Source of the DNA: Peptococcaceae bacterium UBA7702
GTDB lineage: Bacteria; Bacillota; Dehalobacteriia; UBA7702
Assembly: GCA_002482535.1 (NCBI GenBank)
Contig: DLGE01000005.1
Span: 1-64,000, forward strand
Reading direction: 5' to 3'
Length of the DNA stretch: 64,000 nucleotides
The notes beneath the pieces are model-generated. The model was given only the letters and a program-made list of their open reading frames with translations, made no database searches and was not told where the DNA came from. Of the stretch, positions 1 to 7,545 are shown piece by piece. Every line of letters starts with the position of its first letter. Within the stretch, counting starts at the first letter, position 1. Both the position numbers and the translations under genes were made by a program.

Positions 1-129
1 TGAAATATGATTTTTGATCGATCACTTTTATTGATTGCAAGTTGCGGGCCAAAAAAAATCGGGGAAAAGTGCCTTTTTACCGGTTTCACTGTGGTATTCG
101 TGTCGAAAACGAAAAAATTAAAACATGTA

Positions 130-158
130 TTGCAATGTTTTTGGGCATATATTATAAT
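130..158 (+). promoter_or_regulatory. Sigma-A-type promoter for the PAS/AAA+ regulator
   Basis: TTGCAA (130-135), a 17-base spacer and TATAAT (153-158) form a good housekeeping promoter about 105 bases upstream of the regulator start. No TGGCA-N-TTGC type sigma-54 promoter was seen in this upstream region. Confidence 0.6.
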
Positions 159-163
159 GGAAA

Positions 164-224
164 TGCCATGATTTATGGCAATCATTTTCTATGACAAATA
201 AAATATGCCCTATTTTAGGGCATA
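164..224. promoter_or_regulatory. Two dyads in the regulator leader, possible operators
   Basis: Two perfect inverted repeats lie just downstream of the promoter: TGCCAT/ATGGCA (164-169 and 175-180) and TATGCCCTA-TTT-TAGGGCATA (204-224). The second has no T-run, so it is not a terminator. The position suits autoregulation or binding of the enhancer-type regulator, but nothing in the sequence identifies the binding protein. Confidence 0.35.
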
Positions 225-263
225 AATATTAGATTTCTGATTTTCAAAGGCGGGAGTAACGAT

Positions 264-1691
264 ATGGTGCAAAAAAATAATAAAATCAAGGGAACTGCCG
301 ACTACAGCAAAATGCTGGAATCCATTTTAAACCACATTTCAGAGGCCGTCTATATCAGCGACATTGACGGTGAAGTGCTCTTCATCAATAAGGAAGCGGA
401 AAATACCGACGGTATCAATTTAACCGAGGTCATCGGCAAAAAGGAGCCTGAAATTTATGGAACGAATAACCATGCTAAAGTCATGGAAAGCGGGAAACCT
501 ATTTTAAATGAGAAAACCACCTACACTGCCGGGAAAAATCAGGTTAAATTTGTGCATCACAGTGTCTACCCTTTTTTCCTCAATGACGTTACCAGGGGGA
601 CCTTCTCCATCTCCAAGGATATCACCAAGGAAGACCAATATATTTCGAAAATTTATCAATTACAGCAGGAACTCAAGAACAGGGGCAAACAGTATCGGGA
701 AAACGGCACCTCTTATGCCCTTGAGGATATCATTGGCCACTGTGTACCCATGCTCAACGCCCTCAAAGCGGCGAAGAGGGCCGCGAAATTTCCCACCAAT
801 GTACTCCTTGCGGGGGAGACCGGCACCGGCAAAGAGATGTTTGCTCAGGGCATCCACAATGACAGCGCCTTTTGCCGGGAGCCTTTTGTCGGACTTAACT
901 GTGCCGCGATCCCCGAAAACCTGCTGGAAAGCACGCTTTTCGGCACGGTAAAAGGCTCCTACACCGGTTCCGAAAACAGCAAAGGCCTCTTTGAACAGGC
1001 AGGCAAGGGCACTCTGTTTCTCGATGAAATCGACAGTATGCCCCTGTCCATGCAGGCGAAGCTGCTCAGGGCCCTCCAGGAAAAGCGCATACGCCGCGTT
1101 GGCGGTAAGGAGGAAATCCCCATTCACTGCCGGATCATCAGCGCCACCAACGTAGATATCAATAAGGCTTTGGATGAAAATATCATCCGCCCGGATATCT
1201 ATTACCGTCTGGCTTCCATTACCATTGAGATCCCGCCTTTAAGGCGGCGCAAAGGCGACGGCCTCTTTTTGACCCGCCATTTTATCGAGGTCTGCCAAAA
1301 GCTCTATCATACCGAGATTCGGGACATTGACGACGATGTTCAGTACATCTTTTCCACCTATGCCTGGCCCGGCAATGTCAGGGAATTGGAGCATACCATT
1401 GAGAGTATGATCATTTTGGCCAACGACGGCGAGGAGATCCTCACCACCCGCCACCTGCCGGAGCATCTGCGCAAGATCTTTTCCGGGAATGTCCCCAAAG
1501 CAACCGCTCCGAGAATCATTGATCTCAACACCATTCTTGATGATTACGAGCGCTCCCTGATCTTGACGGCACTGAAGGAGGCCAAAGGCAATGTTTCCGC
1601 CGCTGCCAGGAATTTAAGCATTCACCGCAATGTGCTCTACGGTAAAATTCAGCGCCTTCATATCGACGTTCCCACAGAATTGAAAAGATAA
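264..1691 (+). CDS. PAS-AAA+-Fis transcriptional regulator (RocR-like, sigma-54 activator family)
   Basis: A 475-residue cytoplasmic transcription activator. An N-terminal PAS sensor domain (about residues 15-120) is followed by an AAA+ domain with Walker A GETGTGKE (about 183-190) and Walker B LFLDEIDSM (about 251), then a Fis-type helix-turn-helix near the C-terminus (about 444-470). Family members sense a small molecule through PAS and remodel sigma-54 RNA polymerase. The loop that contacts sigma-54, normally GAFTGA, reads GSYTGS here (about 231). The next genes are threonine ammonia-lyase and RidA, so control of threonine/serine catabolism is a reasonable inference. The lyase, however, has an apparent sigma-A promoter, so its real target could lie elsewhere. 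Confidence 0.85.
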   Translation: MVQKNNKIKGTADYSKMLESILNHISEAVYISDIDGEVLFINKEAENTDGINLTEVIGKKEPEIYGTNNHAKVMESGKPILNEKTTYTAGKNQVKFVHHSVYPFFLNDVTRGTFSISKDITKEDQYISKIYQLQQELKNRGKQYRENGTSYALEDIIGHCVPMLNALKAAKRAAKFPTNVLLAGETGTGKEMFAQGIHNDSAFCREPFVGLNCAAIPENLLESTLFGTVKGSYTGSENSKGLFEQAGKGTLFLDEIDSMPLSMQAKLLRALQEKRIRRVGGKEEIPIHCRIISATNVDINKALDENIIRPDIYYRLASITIEIPPLRRRKGDGLFLTRHFIEVCQKLYHTEIRDIDDDVQYIFSTYAWPGNVRELEHTIESMIILANDGEEILTTRHLPEHLRKIFSGNVPKATAPRIIDLNTILDDYERSLILTALKEAKGNVSAAARNLSIHRNVLYGKIQRLHIDVPTELKR

Positions 1692-1700
1692 AGGAAATCT

Positions 1701-1729
1701 TTGACAAAATCTGCGCTGTGTATTATGAT
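1701..1729 (+). promoter_or_regulatory. Consensus sigma-A promoter for ilvA-ridA
   Basis: TTGACA (1701-1706), exactly 17 bases, TATGAT (1724-1729), placed 36 bases upstream of the threonine ammonia-lyase start. The match is close to consensus, so the operon probably has substantial sigma-A transcription. Confidence 0.75.
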
Positions 1730-1764
1730 TAGTAGATAAAATATTTTAGAGGGGAATCTGCCCT

Positions 1765-2970
1765 ATGGTTACATTGGACAAGGTATATAAAGCGTCGAAA
1801 GTCTTAAAAAACGTGATCCGGGAAACGGATATGATTTATGCTCCCGATCTCAAAGAGGGTACCCAGGTTTACCTAAAAACCGAAAATTTGCAGGTGACCG
1901 GCTCTTTTAAGATCCGCGGCGCTTATTTTAAGATCGCCCGCCTTTCCGGCGAAGAAAAAGCCCACGGCGTCATTGCTTGTTCCGCCGGGAACCATGCCCA
2001 GGGCGTGGCTTTGGCGGCAACGAAAAACGGAATCAAATCGCTGATTTGTCTTCCCGACGGCGCGGCCATTTCCAAAGTGGAGGCCACCAAGGCCTTCGGC
2101 GCCGAAGTCTGCATGGTGAAAGGCGTTTACGACGACGCCTATCAAAAAGCCATGGAATTACAGGCGGAAAAGGGCTATACGTTCATTCATCCTTTTGATG
2201 ATGAAGATGTCATCGCCGGTCAGGGCACCATCGGCTTAGAGGTTTTGGATCAGTTACCTGAAGTGGATGCCGTTGTGGTTCCCATCGGCGGCGGCGGTTT
2301 GATTTCCGGTATCGCCTATACGATCAAACAACTGGCCCCCAACTGCCGCGTTTACGGCGTACAGGCCTCCGGCGCGCCCTGTATGGAAAATTCTTTGGCC
2401 AAAGCGGAGGTTTGTTCCTTGTGCGGTGTGCAAACCGTGGCCGATGGCATCGCGGTGAAAAAACCGGGGGATTTAACCTATGAGCTTTGCAAACAATATG
2501 TTGACGGGGTTTTCACCGTCTCCGACGATGAAATTGCCGCCGCCATTCTCTCCCTGCTGGAGCGGCAGAAGCTCATCGCCGAAGGCGCCGGCGCCGTTAC
2601 CGTTGCCGCATTGATGTTTGATAAGATCCCCGATCTCGCCGGAAAAAATGTCTGCTGCGTGATCAGCGGCGGCAACATTGACGTAACGATCTTATCCAGG
2701 GTCATTGCCCGGGGTTTGAAGATGTATGGACGTACCGCCAATATCACCATTGCCCTTTCGGATCACCCGGGACAGTTGACCGGCGTTTCCACCATCATCT
2801 CCGAACTCGGCGCCAACGTTGTTTCCGTCAATTATGACAGCACTGATTTGGATATGAATATCACCGATTGTTATTTGCGTCTTGCTGTGGAAACCAGAGA
2901 TTTTAAACATATCGAAGCGATCAAGGGCGCCCTGCGCGACGGCGGCTTTGATGTGTTGGATAGATCATAA
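1765..2970 (+). CDS. ilvA: Threonine ammonia-lyase with C-terminal ACT domain
   Basis: A 401-residue PLP enzyme that deaminates threonine to 2-oxobutanoate and ammonia. The PLP lysine lies in SFKIRGAYFK (Lys about 49), the asparagine loop is SAGNHAQG and the phosphate-binding loop is GGGGLISG (about 175). The last ~75 residues look like one ACT domain, which gives allosteric control. The length fits the short ACT-bearing lyases (IlvA/TdcB group) rather than the ~500-residue enzyme with two regulatory domains. A RidA gene follows directly; RidA removes the reactive enamine this enzyme makes. Whether its role is biosynthetic or catabolic cannot be told from sequence; no isoleucine genes are nearby. 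Confidence 0.93.
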   Translation: MVTLDKVYKASKVLKNVIRETDMIYAPDLKEGTQVYLKTENLQVTGSFKIRGAYFKIARLSGEEKAHGVIACSAGNHAQGVALAATKNGIKSLICLPDGAAISKVEATKAFGAEVCMVKGVYDDAYQKAMELQAEKGYTFIHPFDDEDVIAGQGTIGLEVLDQLPEVDAVVVPIGGGGLISGIAYTIKQLAPNCRVYGVQASGAPCMENSLAKAEVCSLCGVQTVADGIAVKKPGDLTYELCKQYVDGVFTVSDDEIAAAILSLLERQKLIAEGAGAVTVAALMFDKIPDLAGKNVCCVISGGNIDVTILSRVIARGLKMYGRTANITIALSDHPGQLTGVSTIISELGANVVSVNYDSTDLDMNITDCYLRLAVETRDFKHIEAIKGALRDGGFDVLDRS

Positions 2971-2995
2971 TACCATCGATAAGGAGGCCTTGCTC

Positions 2996-3370
2996 ATGGA
3001 AAAAGTTGTTTGTGACGGCGCCCCTGGCGCCATCGGCCCTTACAGTCAGGCCGTCAAGGTGAAGGGTTTGCTCTTTACCAGCGGTCAGATTCCCATCAAC
3101 CCCGCTTCCGGCAATGTGGAAGAAACCACCATTGCCGGGCAGACCAAACAGGTTTGTGAAAATCTTCAAGCCATCGCCGAAGCAGCCGGAATTACCCTGG
3201 CCCAAACGGTGAAAACCAGCTGTTTTTTGGCGGATATCGCGGATTTTGCGGCGTTTAACGAGGTTTATGCGGCCTATTTTACGGAAAAACCGGCCAGAAG
3301 CTGCGTTGCTGTGAAAGATTTACCCAAAGGCGTGCTTTGTGAGGTGGAGATCATTGCCGCCCTGGATTAA
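2996..3370 (+). CDS. ridA: RidA family enamine/imine deaminase
   Basis: A 124-residue RidA (YjgF/YER057c/UK114) protein that hydrolyses 2-aminoacrylate and related enamines released by PLP lyases. Hallmarks are GPYSQAVKVKG near the N-terminus, TSGQIPINPASG, the substrate arginine in KPARSCVAV, and the C-terminal LPKGVLCEVEIIA. The start is the ATG behind AAGGAGG (2981-2987), 25 bases after the ilvA stop; a longer upstream reading overlaps ilvA and has no such site. Co-transcription with its functional partner ilvA is very likely. Confidence 0.95.
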   Translation: MEKVVCDGAPGAIGPYSQAVKVKGLLFTSGQIPINPASGNVEETTIAGQTKQVCENLQAIAEAAGITLAQTVKTSCFLADIADFAAFNEVYAAYFTEKPARSCVAVKDLPKGVLCEVEIIAALD

Positions 3371-3379
3371 GGATTACCG

Positions 3380-4204
3380 ATGATGTGTTACGATGATCTG
3401 TTGCTTTGCCGGCTGATGATGCGGGTTTATTCCGTTGTGGCCCTGGATGAAAGAGAAAATCCCTACGCGGAACTGTGTCCTGAGGTTTGGCAAGATTATA
3501 TCGCCCTGGAAGAACACCTCTTTGCCGCCTTTCGCCGGGAAGGAATTCACCCTGTTGCGGTTCGTGTGGTTTCGGATTTTAACGGTACCATCAAGAAAAT
3601 GCTGGAGCTCATCTTTTGCTATCAGCCCATGGTATTGACGGTACCGTTGTCCCTTTATGCGCTGTTCCCCGCCTACGGCATGGCGGGGTATAACGCCCCG
3701 CAGCAATCACCCCAGGTGCGCCTGGGTTACACGGGGCGCTGTTACCACTATAAAACCAAGACGAGATTGATTACCGACGGCTTGCAGATCGGTCAGCGCA
3801 ACGAAATTGTCTTGGATATTTTCTCACTGCTCAATATGACCAACGACGCGGTTTCCTGCCGCCTTACCCATGAGCTTTTGCATGTGGTCGGCGTCAGTGA
3901 AGAGGACATGGGGTACTACAAACCCAATGCTTTTTTTGAGCTGAAAAATAGTATTGCCCCCTTTGGCGAAGTGCTGCAAAAAGAGTTAAACCAAGTATAC
4001 CCCCGCTTTTGTGCCGCCGCGGCCCGGGTTCGTGACGCTCATCCGGAATGGGTGGAGAAAATGGTAAATTTGGGTAACCGCCTTTATCTGGCGGGTTTCC
4101 CCGCGCCGCCGGAAACAGTATTGAAGACCAGTGTTTCCTATCCGGAAAAAGCGATTTCCAGGTGCAGCATTGACTGGCGCTGCCACGATGTGCTCTTTAT
4201 GTAA
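3380..4204 (+). CDS. Uncharacterised zincin-like protein with HELLH motif
   Basis: A 274-residue protein of unrecognised family, nine bases after ridA and probably in the same transcript. There is no signal peptide or membrane segment. It carries a single HExxH motif, THELLHVVG, near residue 172, the zinc-binding and catalytic signature of many metallopeptidases, followed by EE three residues later. The rest has no motif known to me. A cytosolic metalloprotease or a zinc hydrolase are both possible; the motif is short enough that chance must be considered, although the surrounding helix-like context (RLTHELLHVVGVSE) is typical. Start ATG at 3380 or 3383 with AAGGAT upstream. Confidence 0.7.
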   Translation: MMCYDDLLLCRLMMRVYSVVALDERENPYAELCPEVWQDYIALEEHLFAAFRREGIHPVAVRVVSDFNGTIKKMLELIFCYQPMVLTVPLSLYALFPAYGMAGYNAPQQSPQVRLGYTGRCYHYKTKTRLITDGLQIGQRNEIVLDIFSLLNMTNDAVSCRLTHELLHVVGVSEEDMGYYKPNAFFELKNSIAPFGEVLQKELNQVYPRFCAAAARVRDAHPEWVEKMVNLGNRLYLAGFPAPPETVLKTSVSYPEKAISRCSIDWRCHDVLFM

Positions 4205-4220
4205 ACAACTTTATGAAATA

Positions 4221-4275
4221 AAAACGGCCTCTTCTGCGGATAATAATAAAAGAAAACCGCAAAGGAGGCTGTTTT
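4221..4275 (+). promoter_or_regulatory. Stem-loop that masks a ribosome site or ends the ilvA operon
   Basis: AAAACGGCCTC (4221-4231) pairs, with one G-U, with GAGGCTGTTTT (4265-4275), and inside it TGCGG (4235-4239) pairs with CCGCA (4257-4261). The right arm contains the AAGGAGG ribosome site of the small gene starting at 4276. It could work as a weak terminator (only four Ts) or as a translation-blocking hairpin, or both. Confidence 0.5.
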
Positions 4276-4443
4276 ATGCTTTACTGCAAAGGTTGTAGCT
4301 GTATCATTGTGCCGGGCAGAGCCTATCTTGCCAGTAGCGGCTATTATTGCCGTCATTGTGTTGAACGGATGAAAATGGCATCGGCAGAAGGAGCGACCAT
4401 GAAAATAAACGATGAAAGGAGTGCCAGTCTTGAGCAACTGTGA
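4276..4443 (+). CDS. Small cysteine-rich (zinc-ribbon-like) protein, 55 aa
   Basis: A 55-residue open frame with a strong AAAGGAGG ribosome site (4261-4268). The protein begins MLYCKGCSCIIV and has a second cysteine pair in YYCRHCVE, giving CxxCxC and CxxC groups about 18 residues apart, a likely structural zinc site. It overlaps the next small gene by 14 bases, which suggests coupled translation. No family is recognised; a rubredoxin-like or treble-clef zinc protein is possible. Confidence 0.6.
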   Translation: MLYCKGCSCIIVPGRAYLASSGYYCRHCVERMKMASAEGATMKINDERSASLEQL

Positions 4444-4597
4444 AAAATGCGGCAAAGAAATCAATCAAGAGGATTCCTACGAATATAAAGATCATCTCTT
4501 TTGTGAGATTTGCGCGACCATGCTCCAGGAACATGATTTCAATAAGCCCGAAGTGATGGGCTGCGACGGGCCTGTGGGTACCTACAAGCGTCGATAA
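4430..4597 (+). CDS. Small zinc-ribbon protein, TTG start
   Basis: A 55-residue protein reading MSNCEKCGKEINQED and then LFCEICATML, that is two CxxC pairs about 24 residues apart, expected to bind one zinc. I chose the TTG at 4430 because AAAGGAG lies seven bases upstream; the ATG at 4412 has no ribosome site. It overlaps the preceding small gene and is followed by a clean terminator. A shorter paralogue with the same CEKCG-EIN opening lies at 23404-23535 in the redox cluster. Function unknown. Confidence 0.65.
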   Translation: MSNCEKCGKEINQEDSYEYKDHLFCEICATMLQEHDFNKPEVMGCDGPVGTYKRR

Positions 4598-4609
4598 GCC
4601 TTTACAAAG

Positions 4610-4637
4610 AATCCGGCGATATACGCCGGATTTTTTT
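4610..4637 (+). terminator. Intrinsic terminator after the zinc-ribbon genes
   Basis: AATCCGGCG (4610-4618), loop ATATA, CGCCGGATT (4624-4632), then a T-run. Confidence 0.85.
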
Positions 4638-4657
4638 ATAACGGTTTTATAATAAGC

Positions 4658-5731
4658 TTATGGATTTAAGGTGAAAATCATCTTTACGGGGTTATGATCG
4701 CTGTAGCGGAAAGCTGCGTCCAACACAACGGCGGTTTTTACCGTGACGTTATCGGAAACGATAAAGCCGTCGGCGGTGGTGACAAAGGTTTCTCCTTCAC
4801 GATAGGGAATGTCGGTGTTGCGGCAGGAGGGGACCGGCGCATCCTCACGGTAGGAGTCGGCCAATGTCAGTCCGGTGGGAAGCAGATCTTTCGGGAAAGG
4901 CTGGGCCCAGGTATAAGCTTCCCCATCTACACCGAAAATTTCCGGGGAGTTGCCGTAGAGGTCCTTGTTGAAGTCGCCCCCGGCGATCACGTAATGGCCC
5001 TTTGCCGCGGCTTCTTCCATATCGGCAAGGAGCAGTTGCAGTTGTTTTGTGGCGATGGCGCCGTCGGAAGTATAGGCGGAAAGATGCAGATTGTATAAGG
5101 AGAGGGTTTTTCCGTTGTCCACGGCGACGGTTGTTAGGCTGTAACAGCGGTCGAGATCGAGAAATTTCATAAAACCTGTTTCCACCGGCAAACTGCGGCG
5201 GATACTTTGATCAATGTTGAAGGACGATAATGTCATGATGCCGGAAACGGATTTGCCGATCGGTTTCGTGAAGGGATAGAAAAGGTAGGGGGAATCGTAA
5301 TTCAACGCAAAAACGCTGCCGTAAGCAGGGAAGGCGTCTCTGATCAGGGTGCTTTCATCCACGTGATAACTGCGGGTGGCTGCGGTATCGATTTCCTGTA
5401 AGAGCAGAAGATCGGGGGTCAGACCGTTTAACGTGGTCAAAGCGCCGGTGATGTTCTCATAGACCGCGTCTTTGGAAAAGGCCCGGGAGGATGCGCCGCC
5501 GTCCATAAAGAAGGTGAAATCGTCACTATAAGCGCCGAACCCTAAATTCCAGGTGATCAAAGAGAATTCTTCCCCTGTGGTCAGGCCAAGTTCTCTGTTG
5601 TTTTCTACGGTGAGGGCCAAATGATCTTCGACTCGGGAATAGTCGATGAAAACATAGGCGACGTAACCGCCTATCAGGAGTAAAATGACGGCCAACACCA
5701 TGACAATACTGCCGATGATCTTTTTTTTCAT
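4658..5731 (-). CDS. Membrane-anchored endonuclease/exonuclease/phosphatase-fold enzyme
   Basis: A 357-residue protein with an N-terminal signal anchor (MKKKIIGSIVMVLAVILLLI) and an EEP-fold domain. Recognisable family blocks are SLITWNLGFG (metal Asn), LLLQEIDTA (metal Glu), YNLHLSAY, IAGGDFNKDLYG (Asp-x-Asn catalytic pair) and the terminal SDHNPVKM (catalytic Asp-His). EEP enzymes cleave phosphodiester or phosphomonoester bonds in nucleic acids, sphingomyelin or inositol phosphates; the substrate is not evident. It sits alone, facing away from the kinase-like gene, with GGGAGAAACG upstream of the ATG. Confidence 0.85.
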   Translation of the reverse strand: MKKKIIGSIVMVLAVILLLIGGYVAYVFIDYSRVEDHLALTVENNRELGLTTGEEFSLITWNLGFGAYSDDFTFFMDGGASSRAFSKDAVYENITGALTTLNGLTPDLLLLQEIDTAATRSYHVDESTLIRDAFPAYGSVFALNYDSPYLFYPFTKPIGKSVSGIMTLSSFNIDQSIRRSLPVETGFMKFLDLDRCYSLTTVAVDNGKTLSLYNLHLSAYTSDGAIATKQLQLLLADMEEAAAKGHYVIAGGDFNKDLYGNSPEIFGVDGEAYTWAQPFPKDLLPTGLTLADSYREDAPVPSCRNTDIPYREGETFVTTADGFIVSDNVTVKTAVVLDAAFRYSDHNPVKMIFTLNP

Positions 5732-5794
5732 AAGCGTTTCTCCCTTTTCCCTAAAGCATATGCGAAAAGTTCCTTCTCGTCAAGAAAAGGTGGA

Positions 5795-5823
5795 TTGAAC
5801 CGCTCCTCATTTTGTGTTATGAT
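5795..5823 (+). promoter_or_regulatory. Sigma-A promoter of the cytidylate-kinase-like gene
   Basis: TTGAAC (5795-5800), 17 bases, TATGAT (5818-5823), about 90 bases upstream of the start. Confidence 0.6.
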
Positions 5824-5912
5824 GAAAAAAAGTGGTTGTTTGGCGTGAGCCGTTTTGGCGAAGGCAACGGCGCCGATTTTCCCAACGGCAAAAAAGAACA
5901 GGAGGAACGCTT

Positions 5913-6554
5913 ATGAAAAAGAACAGAATCATAACGATTGGACGTGAGTTTTGCAGCGGCGGCGCGGATATCGGCAAAACCGTTGCCGAGCATCTTGGTA
6001 TCCCTTATTATGATAAGAAAATCCTCGACGAAACCGCCGAAGCCTTGCAGGTCAACAGTGAAATCGTGAAGAAATACGATGAGAAAACCAATAGTATCTG
6101 GGAGAGTATCCCCGGTTATCAATACGGGTACAGCTGGTATTCCGGGGATCCCACGCTGATGCAGCCGCTAAATCTACGGGTTGCCGACGCTCAGTTTCAG
6201 GCGATCCGCCGCTATGCGGAAGCAGGCCCCTGCGTGATCATCGGCCGCTGCGCCGATTATGTGCTCCGAGAGCGGGACGATGTACTCAACATCTTCATCC
6301 GCGCCTCCCTTGATCTTCGAGTGGAGCGGGCAAAGCGTCTCTTTGGCATCAACTCCGCCGATGCCAAAAAGCTGATCAAACGCACCGATAAGATCCGGGC
6401 CAATTACTATACGGCCCATACCGAATGGGAGTGGGGGCGTTCCGGTCATTATGAACTGATCATCGACAGTGGCAAAACCGGCGTTGCCGGTGCCGCCCAC
6501 CTCATCATCACGGCAGTGGAATACGCCAAGCAGCATGAATTTGACCCCCTTTGA
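5913..6554 (+). CDS. Cytidylate kinase-like family protein
   Basis: A 213-residue P-loop kinase relative. It starts KKNRIITIGREFCSGGADIG, the diagnostic opening of the cytidylate-kinase-like family, where the usual GxxxxGKS loop is modified to SGGADIGK. PYYDKKILDETA and VIIGRCADYVL match family blocks. The ATG at 5913 follows AGGAGG (5900-5905) with ideal spacing. These proteins resemble Cmk but are encoded separately in many Clostridia; the phosphate acceptor is not established. It is monocistronic and ends just before the structured element at 6.6 kb. Confidence 0.85.
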   Translation: MKKNRIITIGREFCSGGADIGKTVAEHLGIPYYDKKILDETAEALQVNSEIVKKYDEKTNSIWESIPGYQYGYSWYSGDPTLMQPLNLRVADAQFQAIRRYAEAGPCVIIGRCADYVLRERDDVLNIFIRASLDLRVERAKRLFGINSADAKKLIKRTDKIRANYYTAHTEWEWGRSGHYELIIDSGKTGVAGAAHLIITAVEYAKQHEFDPL

Positions 6555-6604
6555 TCAGCAGTCTTTGAAAGGATCTTCGGCATGAAAGGGTCCGCAAAAA
6601 GAAA

Positions 6605-6634
6605 GTCGGCTTCTGATAAAAATCAGAAGCCGAC
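6605..6634 (-). terminator. Hairpin on the left of element copy A
   Basis: A perfect 13-bp stem, GTCGGCTTCTGAT, loop AAAA, ATCAGAAGCCGAC. On the minus strand it is followed by a T-rich tract, so it would end leftward transcripts coming from rqcP. Confidence 0.8.
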
Positions 6635-6811
6635 CTCAGGCCGTCGAGAAAGTCTGATACGCGGCGAACCCTCTGGCCCACGACAGCTTGAGTACCTTTT
6701 TTGTACACGGCGCAGCCGTAGGCCAAAGCGTTCACCGTGTCTAAGCCTTTCTCAACGGCCTATCATCCTTTAGCCCAAAATCCGCTTATGCGTATTTTGT
6801 CGACAGTCTGA
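6635..6811 (-). ncRNA. Structured element copy A, candidate minus-strand RNA
   Basis: A 177-base stretch without a gene that resembles 13803-13979. On the minus strand it can fold as a closing helix of 14 bp (6639-6652 with 6747-6760), an inner helix of about 15 bp with one mismatch (6663-6679 with 6721-6736), two hairpins inside it (GTAC-N7-GTAC at 6692-6706; ACGGC-GCA-GCCGT at 6707-6719) and a hairpin with CAAAAT/ATTTTG (6776-6799). Several pairs are G-U on the minus strand but C-A mismatches on the plus strand, so the minus strand is the likely RNA. No known RNA family is recognised. It may instead be a shared 3-prime UTR of the two convergent genes. Confidence 0.55.
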
Positions 6812-6846
6812 GTCAGCTTCTGATTTTTATCAGAAGCTGACTTTTT
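6812..6846 (+). terminator. Hairpin on the right of element copy A
   Basis: GTCAGCTTCTGAT, loop TTTT, ATCAGAAGCTGAC (6812-6841), followed by TTTTT on the plus strand. It would end rightward transcripts of the kinase-like gene and nearly repeats the left hairpin. Confidence 0.85.
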
Positions 6847-6857
6847 GATAAGCTTTT

Positions 6858-7136
6858 TTAAAACAATTCTTCTTTTTCTGTTTTGATGCGGTTTTCTTCC
6901 AGGACTTCGTAAAGACTCGACGCCTCGTTGGCGCGAATGGTCTCTTTGATTTCGGCAACGCGAATCTTTAGCCGGAGGTTGCCCATGGCGATATCGAGGA
7001 TATCGCCGATTTTGATTTCATGGCCTGCTTTGGCCCGATGGCCATTCACCTGAATTCTGCCGGCTTCGCAAATTTCCTTGGCCACGGTGCGCCGCTTGAT
7101 CACGCGGCTGACTTTTAAGTACTTATCCAATCTCAT
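6858..7136 (-). CDS. rqcP: S4-domain RNA-binding protein RqcP (YabO)
   Basis: A 92-residue S4-domain protein that begins MRLDKYLKVSRVIKRRTVAKE and continues with GRIQVNGHRAKAGHEIKIGD, the classic S4 core. RqcP binds the 50S subunit at the P-site tRNA and drives poly-alanine tailing in ribosome quality control with RqcH. The small size, lack of other domains and the mazG-hup-rqcP gene order match the yabN-yabO neighbourhood in Bacillota. It is the last gene of the leftward operon, 19 bases after hup. Confidence 0.9.
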   Translation of the reverse strand: MRLDKYLKVSRVIKRRTVAKEICEAGRIQVNGHRAKAGHEIKIGDILDIAMGNLRLKIRVAEIKETIRANEASSLYEVLEENRIKTEKEELF

Positions 7137-7155
7137 ATTTCTTTCAGATTCCTTT

Positions 7156-7428
7156 TTATTTTACCGCTGCCCGGAGCAACTTGCCGCAGCGGAAAACCGG
7201 TTGTTTTGTTGGGGGAATGTCGATGCTTTCTCCTGTTTGGGGGTTACGACCGCGGCGGGCGGCTCTCTCCTTAACGGAGAACGCGCCGAATCCGATGAAA
7301 CGTACCTCTTCCCCCTTGGCCAGGCAATTTGTGATGATTTCTCCCAAAGCATTGATGACTGCTTCCGTATCTTTTTTGGTGACGCCGCTTTTTTCGGCGA
7401 CAGCATGGATGGTTTCGCCTTTGTTCAT
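7156..7428 (-). CDS. hup: HU family DNA-binding protein
   Basis: A 90-residue histone-like protein. It shows the HU plan: helical dimer half (MNKGETIHAVAEKSGVTKKD), GFGAFSVKERAARRGRNPQTG before the DNA-binding beta arm, the intercalating IPPTKQPVF, and a short C-terminal helix. It binds DNA without strong sequence preference and compacts the nucleoid. AAAGGAGG precedes the ATG. It lies between mazG and rqcP, all leftward. Confidence 0.95.
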   Translation of the reverse strand: MNKGETIHAVAEKSGVTKKDTEAVINALGEIITNCLAKGEEVRFIGFGAFSVKERAARRGRNPQTGESIDIPPTKQPVFRCGKLLRAAVK

Positions 7429-7545
7429 GAGATGAGGCCTCCTTTTTTTGATGGTCTCAGTATGCCCTGAGGAGGTCCTCTTTATGCTCTACGGCTTCGG
7501 GGAAAGGTAATAACGGCGCATTCGTCAAACCGCGCTATTTTGTCT

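Noticed and set aside
6508..6735. 75-codon minus-strand frame across element copy A
   Set aside because: It runs through the base-paired core, has no ribosome site, and the similar region in copy B gives a different, unrelated peptide, so RNA structure explains it better.
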